Shown in pieces: positions 14,730 to 21,505 of a stretch of 22,344 nucleotides of DNA. Below the pieces are notes generated by a model. The model did not search any database, was not told where the DNA came from, and was given only the letters and a program-made list of their open reading frames with translations. Location of the stretch: contig JBHELF010000114.1 of assembly GCA_046263155.1 (NCBI GenBank), forward strand, positions 1 to 22,344, written 5' to 3'. Numbering within the stretch: the stretch's first letter is position 1; every line of letters starts with the position of its first letter. The translations under genes and the position numbers were made by a program. The stretch comes from DATADF01 sp046263155 (GTDB lineage Bacteria > Actinomycetota > CADDZG01 > WHSQ01).

Positions 14730-15644
14730 ATGCCGGCAGCGGTAAAGGTTTCGGTTCCCGCCACGATTGCGAATCTAGGTCCGGGCTACGACGCGCTCGG
14801 TGCGGCCGTCCGCATGCACCTCGAGGTTGAGATCGAGCCCCGGCGCGATTCGGTCGAAGTCCAGGTTGAGGGTGAGGGTGCGGAGCATCTCCCGCAAGAT
14901 GAAACCAATCTCGTCATCCAGTCGATGAACACCTTCTTCGACTATGTCGGGCGACGCCCACCGGGCTATGCGGTCAAGGTGCGAAATCCGATCCCTATCG
15001 GTTCAGGCCTCGGTTCGTCGGGTGCTGCGGTCGTCGGAGGTTTGCTTGCCGCCCGCGCGATTACCGGTCGCACCGTTCCACAGGTCGAGATGGTGCAGCT
15101 CGCAGTCGAGGTCGAAGGCCATCCCGACAACGTCATGCCCGCCCTTCTCGGTGGTTTGGTTGTTTGCTACCGAGCCGAGGGGGCATCGGATCTGCGTTAC
15201 TTCCGCCTCGAGCCAAACTCGCGTCTCGTTCCGGTCATAGCGGTGCCCGCCCAGAGATTCGCAACGGTCGAGGCGCGCCGCGGTTTGCCGAGTGATGTGC
15301 CCTTCGCCGACGCGCAGTTCACCGCGTCGCGCGCGGCCCTTCTCGTCGCCGCGCTCACGACCGGCGCCGGCGCGGACGTGTTGTCGGATGCGATGAGCGA
15401 CCGCTTGCACGAACCACATCGTCTGCGCCTGATGCCGGAAACCGCGGCCGTTCACCGCGACCTTCGCGCTGCGGGATTACCGACCGCCTTGGCCGGCGCG
15501 GGGCCCTCTCTGCTCGTCATCGTTCCTCGTCCTGAAGTGGCGACCCGGGCGGAGCAGGTCCGCCGCATCTGCCGCGAGCGCAATTCCGGGTGGCGAGTTT
15601 TTGTCAGCGAATGGGAGCCCGAGGGCGCGATCTCCGAACCCTAG
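14730..15644 (+). CDS. thrB: Homoserine kinase
   Basis: The 304-residue GHMP kinase phosphorylates homoserine with ATP, supplying the substrate for ThrC. Diagnostic parts are the N-terminal VPATIANLGPGYDALG, the GHMP phosphate loop PIPIGSGLGSSGAAVVGG (about 87-104), the EGHPDNVMPALLGGLV block and the C-terminal ALAGAGPSLLVI motif. ATG at 14730 follows AAAGGGAG at a good distance and starts the normal first strand; an in-frame GTG upstream near 14670 has no family support. It lies 49 bases after thrC, completing the hom-thrC-thrB operon, and ends 23 bases from a convergent membrane-protein gene. Confidence 0.96.
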   Translation: MPAAVKVSVPATIANLGPGYDALGAAVRMHLEVEIEPRRDSVEVQVEGEGAEHLPQDETNLVIQSMNTFFDYVGRRPPGYAVKVRNPIPIGSGLGSSGAAVVGGLLAARAITGRTVPQVEMVQLAVEVEGHPDNVMPALLGGLVVCYRAEGASDLRYFRLEPNSRLVPVIAVPAQRFATVEARRGLPSDVPFADAQFTASRAALLVAALTTGAGADVLSDAMSDRLHEPHRLRLMPETAAVHRDLRAAGLPTALAGAGPSLLVIVPRPEVATRAEQVRRICRERNSGWRVFVSEWEPEGAISEP

Positions 15645-15667
15645 CCGCCCGGTACGCGGTCTACTAA

Positions 15668-16345
15668 CTAGCGATAGACGTGGCGCTCGGTGCGCGTCTC
15701 TGGAGGCCGGGCCTCCTCCACTTCTTCCGCGTCGGGCTTGGGCTCATCTGCGCGCTCGGGCTCGGTCGGGGCGGGAGTCTCAATCTTCTCTTCGCTCTCG
15801 GCGAGGGTCCGGCTTTCCAAGCGTGAGTGCCACCGGGAACCGGCGAGTCCCCCGGTGATCCCACCTAGGAACATCGCCAGCATCGCTCCCAGCGCGACGC
15901 CGAGACCCCAGTCGACGACGTATTCATCCTGTAACGGGATCCGGGCGGAAGTGAAGGGGAGGCTCGGACCGGTCGGTGTCTCCGAGACGGCGGCCAAGAC
16001 CGCGCCCGCTCCGACGGCCAGAAATAACGCGATGAGGGCGACGAGGAAACCGTTGGCCGCTCCGGCTCCCCGGCTCATCCTGCCGGCCGTGTAACCGCCC
16101 CAGAGGTACGCGAGGAACTGAGCCACTATGAGGGCCGCGCCGGCGAATGGGCCGGCCTGGATGGATTCGCCCTCGCCGACGTCGAGGTCCACGCCGAAGG
16201 CGTAGAGGACTCCCGCGACCGCCGCGGTCAGAAGAAACATCGCGCCGAACGACACAACGACGCCGGTGAGGACGGCGCCGATCGAGACGCCACCACGGGC
16301 CCGGAGCAGCGGGCGAGCGGTGGTCTCCTCGGGCTCCGACTTCAT
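15668..16345 (-). CDS. Four-helix membrane protein with acidic Pro/Glu-rich tail, function unknown
   Basis: The 225-residue protein starts at ATG 16345 behind a GGAGGA site. Hydrophobic segments lie at about 22-48 (GAVLTGVVVSFGAMFLLTAAVA), 66-88 (FAGAALIVAQFLAYLWGGYTAGRM), 97-118 (GFLVALIALFLAVGAGAVL) and 146-168 (GLGVALGAMLAMFLGGITGGLAG). Glycine-rich GGYTAGR and GGITGGLAG in helices two and four recall YrzE/TIGR04086-like small membrane proteins, but I cannot name the family firmly. The C-terminal 55 residues are hydrophilic, rich in Glu, Pro and Arg, and probably cytoplasmic. It is convergent with thrB and divergent from the cpgS-like gene, and so breaks the thrB-rho run seen in mycobacteria. 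Confidence 0.82.
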   Translation of the reverse strand: MKSEPEETTARPLLRARGGVSIGAVLTGVVVSFGAMFLLTAAVAGVLYAFGVDLDVGEGESIQAGPFAGAALIVAQFLAYLWGGYTAGRMSRGAGAANGFLVALIALFLAVGAGAVLAAVSETPTGPSLPFTSARIPLQDEYVVDWGLGVALGAMLAMFLGGITGGLAGSRWHSRLESRTLAESEEKIETPAPTEPERADEPKPDAEEVEEARPPETRTERHVYR

Positions 16346-16365
16346 TAACCGATTCCTCCGGTGAA

Positions 16366-16394
16366 TCGACGGGACGGCCGACCACCACTATCGT
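16366..16394 (+). promoter_or_regulatory. Candidate promoter of the cpgS-2PGK-tal-rho operon (TCGACG, 17 bases, TATCGT)
   Basis: TCGACG (16366-16371) and TATCGT (16389-16394) are 17 bases apart in the gap between the divergent genes. Transcription would start near 16401, leaving a leader of about 37 bases that contains the GGGAGG ribosome binding site at 16427. The -10 box fits TANNNT well and the -35 matches four of six consensus bases. Confidence 0.4.
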
Positions 16395-16437
16395 TCCCGC
16401 GGGGGCCCAGGACAATCTTTCCGCTCGGGAGGTCACC

Positions 16438-17814
16438 ATCCGTTATCTGGCCATCGTCGATGGCGAGCACTATCCGCCCGTCATAGAGGCGGCCTTAGAC
16501 GATCTCAGACGTGGGGGCGGAACCGTCGTCGCTGCGCTGCTCGCCGGTGGCCGCGAGAAGCTGGCTACTGCAGCCCCCCCGCGGCTGGGGGAAACCTTCG
16601 TGTTGACCGGACCGGACCCACGCGCCGTTCTCGACATTGCGCTCGCCGCGCTGACTCCCGATGAAGTGGTCGATCTCTCCGACGAGCCGGTGCTCGACTA
16701 TCGCCGACGTCATCAGCTCGCGGCGATCGCGCTGGCCCACGGCGTGCCCTACTCGGGAGCCGACTTTCGTTTCGAGCCGCCGCCGCGACCCAAACTCTGC
16801 CGACACCCGTCTATCGGCCTCATCGGCACGGGAAAGCGCACCGGGAAGACGGCCGTCGCCGGCTTCACCGCGCGGACCTTGAAAGAGGGGGGCCGAGCTC
16901 CGGTCGTCGTCGCGATGGGCCGGGGGGGTCCTCCGGATCCGGTGGTCCTGCGTGGCGATCAGCTGGATCTCAGCGCCGAGGAGTTGCTCGCAATGGCCGA
17001 CGAAGGCCGACACGCCGCCTCGGATTACGTCGAGGATGCCCTCCTCGCCCGAGTGCCGACGGTGGGATGCCGCCGCTGCGGTGGGGGCCTCGCCGGGGGC
17101 GTGGAGCACTCGAACGTGGGTGAGGGCATCGCCCTGGCGAACCAACTCGAGGGCGACCTTCTAATCCTCGAGGGCTCCGGAGCGGCGATCCCTCCCGCCT
17201 ATACCGACGTGACGGTATTGATCGTGGGTGGGGGACTACCGCCCGAATATATAAGAGGATATTTCGGTCCCTACAGGCTGTTGCTTGCGGACTTTGTGGT
17301 TATTACGATGTGCGAGGATCCATTCGCGTCCCGCTCCCAGATCTCCGAACTCGTCTCCGACATCCAAAAGGCTTTTCGTTCATCGCATGTCGGAGGCTTA
17401 AAAGGAGCAGAGGCAAAGATTGTGCGTACCGTATTCCGACCACACCCCATAAATAAGGTCGACGGCGCCAAGGCCTTCGTGGCCACGACCGCTCCGCCCG
17501 CCGCGGCCTCTCTCATAAAGGGTCACCTCGAGGACCATTACGGCTGTCGCGTCGTCGGGATGACGCATGCGCTTTCGGATCGCCGCTTATTGCAGAGCGA
17601 TCTCCAGGCCATGGGTAGCGATGCGGACATACTTCTTTGCGAGATCAAGGCGGCCGGCATCGATGTGGCGGCCCGGCACGCGCTGGCAAGCGGGCTCGAT
17701 GTGGTCTTCATGGACAACGTGCCTCAGGGAATAGAAGGCGACGACTTGAAGTCGATGATCGATGCGGCCGGGGATCTCGCAGCGCGGCGCTTTGCGGAGC
17801 TGGGCGATGGCTGA
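16438..17814 (+). CDS. cpgS: Cyclic 2,3-diphosphoglycerate synthetase homologue, probable ATC start
   Basis: The family enzyme uses ATP to close 2,3-diphosphoglycerate into cyclic 2,3-diphosphoglycerate, known from hyperthermophilic methanogens. The 458-residue reading has an N-terminal strand YLAIVDGEHYPPVIEAAL, a P-loop GLIGTGKRTGKTAVAG with K137, VVVAMGRGGPPDPVV, a cysteine pair in VGCRRCGGG, and LILEGSGAAIPP. The assignment rests on recognising these blocks and on the 2PGK neighbour. The frame has no ATG, GTG or TTG before 16600, and starting there would lose the first 54 residues, including the conserved DGEHYPP. A GGGAGG site (16427-16432) lies five bases before ATC at 16438, so ATC is the best start unless a base is miscalled. 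The stretch 17236-17520 uses ATA, AGA, TTA and CTA codons unlike its neighbours. It overlaps the kinase gene by 8 bases. Confidence 0.8.
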   Translation: MRYLAIVDGEHYPPVIEAALDDLRRGGGTVVAALLAGGREKLATAAPPRLGETFVLTGPDPRAVLDIALAALTPDEVVDLSDEPVLDYRRRHQLAAIALAHGVPYSGADFRFEPPPRPKLCRHPSIGLIGTGKRTGKTAVAGFTARTLKEGGRAPVVVAMGRGGPPDPVVLRGDQLDLSAEELLAMADEGRHAASDYVEDALLARVPTVGCRRCGGGLAGGVEHSNVGEGIALANQLEGDLLILEGSGAAIPPAYTDVTVLIVGGGLPPEYIRGYFGPYRLLLADFVVITMCEDPFASRSQISELVSDIQKAFRSSHVGGLKGAEAKIVRTVFRPHPINKVDGAKAFVATTAPPAAASLIKGHLEDHYGCRVVGMTHALSDRRLLQSDLQAMGSDADILLCEIKAAGIDVAARHALASGLDVVFMDNVPQGIEGDDLKSMIDAAGDLAARRFAELGDG

Positions 17815-18820
17815 GAAGCGCCGAAAGCACATCCTCATCTCGGACCGGGAGTTCGGCCTGCCCTATTCGAAGGGCCTCACAGCTTCATCGCTCATGGTCA
17901 CCGGACTCGGGCCGGTGCGGTCCTACAGCATCGCCAACAAGGTCGAAGAAGAACTGATCGCCTTGGGCAAAGCGACCGTTTCCGCCGAGGATCTGCGCGA
18001 GCTCACGGTCGACATCCTGCGGCGGGAGGCCGGAGATCAGTACGCGGAGGCCCTCCTGAAGTGGCAGTCGGTTGCAGAGCTCGATATGCCGCTCATCATT
18101 CTCATCGGGGGCGCGACCGGCACGGGGAAGTCGACTATTGCGCACCAACTCGCTTACCGTCTCGGGATCACGCGGGTCGTGTCTACCGACGCGGTGCGGG
18201 AGGTCCTGCGCAGCGCGCTTACCGAAGAGATGTTTCCGACGCTCTATTCGTCCTCATTTGAAGCCGATCACGCAGTGCGACAGCCCATCCCACACTCCGC
18301 CGACAAGCTGATCATCGGTTTCCGCGAGCAGGCTGCGGCGGTTGCAGTCGGGGCCCAGGCTTTGATAGACCGCGCCATTCAGGAAGGTACTGACATGGTG
18401 CTCGAAGGTGCCCACCTCGTGCCGGGCTTTCTCGAGGGCGTGGAGACCGACGACGCGGTCGTCGTGCCTCTGCTGGTCACGGTCGAGGACGAAGATCTTC
18501 ATCGCAGCCACTTTTATCGGCGGACGCGCGAAACCCGGTCGCGTCCGGGTACGCGCTACCTCAACTCATTCAAGAAGATTCGGAGACTGCAGAAATACAT
18601 GACGTCGTCGGCCCTCATGCGCGGCGTCCCGACGATTGAGAATTACGATCTCGACGCGGCCCTTACCAAGATCATCGACCACGTCGTCAAGAAGGCGATC
18701 CAGACCGTGGAGCGTGGAGCGGTCGTGGCCCAGACGGAAGAGAAGCTGCTCGAGAGGGCAGTGGAGGCCATCGACCGCCAGAGCACCGAAGGGAGCGAAC
18801 CCCGTGAAGCTGTTCCTTGA
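17807..18820 (+). CDS. 2-phosphoglycerate kinase homologue with N-terminal ATP-cone
   Basis: The 337-residue protein starts at ATG 17807, inside the last codons of the cpgS-like gene. Residues about 5-88 (HILISDREFGLPYSKGLTAS to EALLKW) form an ATP-cone, a regulatory nucleotide-binding module known in archaeal 2-phosphoglycerate kinases and ribonucleotide reductases. Residues 95-300 are a P-loop kinase with LIGGATGTGKSTIAHQLA (K108) and VVSTDAVREVLR, as in the 2PGK family. It has VLEGAHLVPG and a basic RRTRETRSRPGTRYL stretch that could bind the phosphorylated substrate. The archaeal enzyme makes 2,3-diphosphoglycerate from 2-phosphoglycerate and ATP, the substrate of the upstream gene's product. 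The ATP-cone suggests the step responds to adenine nucleotide levels. The 3' end overlaps the transaldolase gene by 17 bases. Confidence 0.88.
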   Translation: MAEKRRKHILISDREFGLPYSKGLTASSLMVTGLGPVRSYSIANKVEEELIALGKATVSAEDLRELTVDILRREAGDQYAEALLKWQSVAELDMPLIILIGGATGTGKSTIAHQLAYRLGITRVVSTDAVREVLRSALTEEMFPTLYSSSFEADHAVRQPIPHSADKLIIGFREQAAAVAVGAQALIDRAIQEGTDMVLEGAHLVPGFLEGVETDDAVVVPLLVTVEDEDLHRSHFYRRTRETRSRPGTRYLNSFKKIRRLQKYMTSSALMRGVPTIENYDLDAALTKIIDHVVKKAIQTVERGAVVAQTEEKLLERAVEAIDRQSTEGSEPREAVP

Positions 18821-19484
18821 TAGCGCAAACCTGGAAGAAATCCGGGAGGCAAATCGTTGGGGAGTATTAAAGGGCATTACGTCCAACCCCAGCCTGGTCT
18901 CTAAGGAAGAGCAGGATTTCCTGCCCCTCATGAAAGAGATCTGCTCGATCGTGGACGGCGAGGTCTCGATCGAGACGGCTTCGGACGACACCGACACGAT
19001 TGTGGCCCAAGGCCGCGAGATTGTTCAGATCGCCGACAACGTCATCGTGAAGGTAGCGCTGTCGCCCAACGGCCTCGCCGCGGTTCGCCGGCTTACCGAT
19101 GAAGGGATCAAGGTAAATGTGACGCTCTGCTTCTCGCCGGGCCAGGCGATTTTGGCGGCCGAGGCAGGTGCCTACATCATTTCGCCTTTTTTGGGTAGAC
19201 TGGACGACATCGCGACGGATGGTCTCCGTCTGCTCTCCGATATCTGCGAGATCTACGCCGTTCAGGGTTATCAGACGCAGGTTCTCGCAGCGAGCCTCCG
19301 CCACCCGATCCATGTTGTGGAGGCGGCCCGCATGGGAGCGGACATAGCGACGATGCCTTTCAAGGTTTTCGAAGCCCTCGTGAGCCATCCGCTCACGGAT
19401 GCGGGATTCAAGAAGTTCATGGATGACTGGGAGAAAGCTAAGCCGGATCTAGGCGAGCTCCCTCCCTCGATGCAGGAGGCGTAG
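18804..19484 (+). CDS. Short-form transaldolase (TalC/fructose-6-phosphate aldolase type)
   Basis: The 226-residue TIM-barrel protein belongs to the small class I transaldolase group. It opens with KLFLDSANLEEIREA, has KGITSNPSLV, the Schiff-base lysine K83 in VIVKVALSPNGLAAV, KVNVTLCFSPGQAILAAEAG, the YIISPFLGRLDD segment and QTQVLAASLRHP. Family members move a dihydroxyacetone unit between sugar phosphates in the pentose phosphate pathway or cleave fructose 6-phosphate. Sequence alone does not separate these two. The usual VKIP(M/V)T around the lysine is VKVALS here, a modest divergence. GTG at 18804 begins the conserved strand; GAAGGGAG lies about 10 bases upstream. The overlap with the kinase gene and the three-base gap to rho mark one operon. 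Confidence 0.9.
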   Translation: MKLFLDSANLEEIREANRWGVLKGITSNPSLVSKEEQDFLPLMKEICSIVDGEVSIETASDDTDTIVAQGREIVQIADNVIVKVALSPNGLAAVRRLTDEGIKVNVTLCFSPGQAILAAEAGAYIISPFLGRLDDIATDGLRLLSDICEIYAVQGYQTQVLAASLRHPIHVVEAARMGADIATMPFKVFEALVSHPLTDAGFKKFMDDWEKAKPDLGELPPSMQEA

Positions 19485-19487
19485 TTG

Positions 19488-21104
19488 GTGGCAGTTCCCC
19501 TGGACCGCTCGGTGCTCGAGGCGAAGGCCGTCACCGAGCTAAAGGAGATCGCGAAGTCTCTCGATCTCAAGGTAACGGGCCTCAAGAAGGCCGAGATAAT
19601 CGACGCAATCGCCGGAAGCGGCAACGGCGGACGTCCGGCTCCCAAGCGCGAAGTCGCTCCCGTTCCCGCGCCCGTGGCCGACAATCCGTCTCCCGGGCCG
19701 GCTCCTACTACGTCTCCCGCGCCGACACCAGAGCGCTCACCCCTTCGTGACGAGGGCGCGGTCGATGATCGGGATCGCAGATCCGACGATCTCGCCCACC
19801 GACGCAACAACCGGATGGTGCGCGACAACCGATCGCGTCCGCGGGAGAAGGCCGAACCACGCGAGGGCCGGGGCCGCCGTCGGCGCAGAGGCCGGGGTGG
19901 CGGTCAGGGCGGTGGAGGAGTGCCTCATTACCTGCGCGAGGAACGCTTCGACGACACCGAGATCGAAGACGATCCCAACGCAGAGGTTCGAACCGGAATC
20001 CTCGATCTACTCCCCGAGGGCTACGGCTTCTTGCGCACGACGGGCTACCTGCCGGGTGAGAAAGACGTCTATGTCTCCGTCTCGCAGGTGCGCCGCTTCC
20101 ACCTCCGCAAGGGCGATGAAGTCACGGGCTCGGTGCGCTCACCGAAGGAGTCGGAGAAGTACCAGGCCCTCCTGAAGATCCACCAGATAAATGGTCTCGA
20201 GCCCGAGAACGCACAACGCCGTCCGAGGTTTGCAGACCTCACTCCGCTTTACCCAGAGGATCGAATGACGCTGGAACAGCCGGACAATGCCCGGCTTATC
20301 ACTCCGCGCATCATCGATCTCATCGCTCCGATAGGTAAGGGCCAGCGGGGGATGATCGTGAGCCCGCCGAAAGCCGGGAAGACGACGGTGATGAAGGAGA
20401 TCGCCAACTCCGTTCGGGCCAACAATCCCGAGGTCAAGCTGATCGTCCTTCTCGTCGACGAGCGTCCCGAAGAGGTAACCGACATGCAGCGCTCGGTCGA
20501 TGGCGAGGTCATCTACTCGACGTTCGATCGGCCCTCCGACGACCACATCCAGGTGACCGAGCTGACCCTCGAACGCGCCAAGCGCCTTGTCGAGATGGGT
20601 CAGGACGTCCTGATCCTGCTGGACGGAATTACTCGTCTATCGCGGGCCTATAACCTCGCTACCCCTGCGTCCGGTCGAATCCTCTCCGGTGGTGTGGACT
20701 CGACGGCGCTCTACCCGCCGAAGAAATTTTTCGGAGCGGCACGGAACATCGAGCACGGCGGTTCGCTGACGATTCTCGCGACGGCCCTCGTCGAGACCGG
20801 CTCCCGTATGGATGAGGTCATCTTCGAGGAGTTCAAGGGCACCGGTAACTGGGAGCTCCGCCTGGATCGGAAGATGGCGGACAAGCGGATCTTCCCCGCG
20901 ATCGACATCCAGTCCTCGGGCACCCGGAAAGAGGAGCTTCTGCTCACGCCGGAGGAACTCCAGCTTGCTTGGCGTCTGCGACGAGTACTCCATGCCCTGG
21001 AGGGCGGGGGAGCGCTCGAGCTCCTGATCGACAAGATGAAGGCGACGCAGGGCAACGCGCAGTTCCTGAGAGAGATCGCAAAGGTGCCGGTAAAGGGCGA
21101 CTAG
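19488..21104 (+). CDS. rho: Transcription termination factor Rho
   Basis: The 538-residue ring helicase binds C-rich nascent RNA and ends transcription using ATP. It has a Rho_N helical domain (about 5-45, LEAKAVTELKEIAKSLDL), a disordered, Pro-, Arg- and Gly-rich insertion (about 46-145, including RRRRGRGGGQGGGG), a cold-shock-like RNA-binding domain (about 172-240, with EGYGFLR), and the RecA-like ATPase. The ATPase has Walker A PPKAGKTTVM (K298), Walker B VLILLDGITR, and the Q and R loops around SGGVDSTALYPPKKFFGAARN. The insertion is typical of actinobacterial Rho. TTG at 19485 and GTG at 19488 are both behind AGGAGG (19474-19479); I prefer GTG with eight bases of spacing. The gene begins next to the transaldolase stop, so it has no separate leader for autoregulation close to the start. 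Confidence 0.97.
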   Translation: MAVPLDRSVLEAKAVTELKEIAKSLDLKVTGLKKAEIIDAIAGSGNGGRPAPKREVAPVPAPVADNPSPGPAPTTSPAPTPERSPLRDEGAVDDRDRRSDDLAHRRNNRMVRDNRSRPREKAEPREGRGRRRRRGRGGGQGGGGVPHYLREERFDDTEIEDDPNAEVRTGILDLLPEGYGFLRTTGYLPGEKDVYVSVSQVRRFHLRKGDEVTGSVRSPKESEKYQALLKIHQINGLEPENAQRRPRFADLTPLYPEDRMTLEQPDNARLITPRIIDLIAPIGKGQRGMIVSPPKAGKTTVMKEIANSVRANNPEVKLIVLLVDERPEEVTDMQRSVDGEVIYSTFDRPSDDHIQVTELTLERAKRLVEMGQDVLILLDGITRLSRAYNLATPASGRILSGGVDSTALYPPKKFFGAARNIEHGGSLTILATALVETGSRMDEVIFEEFKGTGNWELRLDRKMADKRIFPAIDIQSSGTRKEELLLTPEELQLAWRLRRVLHALEGGGALELLIDKMKATQGNAQFLREIAKVPVKGD

Positions 21105-21125
21105 GAAATAGCCGGGGAGACACAA

Positions 21126-21275
21126 GTGTTCCTGGGTCTTGGATGGCCGCAGTGGCTCACGATCGTGGGCTTGATCGGCGGCCTGTTCTTGACCTTCTGG
21201 GTCATGGCAAAGGCCTCTGTCGCCTACGAAAAGGCGAGACAGAGGCGTGAGGGAAGCGAAGAGGTGAAGGAATGA
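21126..21275 (+). CDS. 49-residue single-pass membrane peptide between rho and rpmE
   Basis: GTG at 21126 follows a GGGGAG site at 21113-21118. The peptide has one hydrophobic helix (about 6-27, from GWPQWLTIVGLIGGLF to LTFWVMA) and then a highly charged tail with alternating basic and acidic residues (AYEKARQRREGSEEVKE). Its TGA overlaps the rpmE ATG in an ATGA, so the two are translationally coupled. The good start signal, operon fit and membrane topology argue that it is a real gene despite its size. No function can be given; the topology resembles small membrane subunits or helpers, with the charged tail probably in the cytoplasm. Confidence 0.7.
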   Translation: MFLGLGWPQWLTIVGLIGGLFLTFWVMAKASVAYEKARQRREGSEEVKE

Positions 21276-21490
21276 AGCAGGGAATCCATCCCGAATATGT
21301 AGAAACCCTCGTTACGTGCTCGTGCGGAAACACCTTCACTACGCGCTCGATCAAGCCGGAGCTTCACGTCGAGTTGTGCAACCAGTGCCATCCGTTCTAC
21401 ACGGGCAAGCAGAAACTGGTCGACACCGGTGGACGCGTCGAGAAATTCCAGAAGAAGTACGCCGGCCGGACTCGGCAGCCCCAGAGCTAG
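21272..21490 (+). CDS. rpmE: Ribosomal protein bL31 (zinc-binding form)
   Basis: The 72-residue large-subunit protein starts MKQGIHPEYVETLVTCSCGN and continues through VELCNQCHPFYTGKQKLV and GRVEKFQKKY, the standard bL31 sequence. The CxC (C16, C18) and CxxC pairs form the zinc site, so this is the C+ form, not the zinc-free paralogue made under zinc shortage. ATG at 21272 overlaps the preceding small gene, with GAGGTGAAGG as a ribosome binding site. The rho-rpmE adjacency is normal for actinobacteria. Confidence 0.97.
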   Translation: MKQGIHPEYVETLVTCSCGNTFTTRSIKPELHVELCNQCHPFYTGKQKLVDTGGRVEKFQKKYAGRTRQPQS

Positions 21491-21505
21491 TTCAAGCCCG
21501 CGTCC

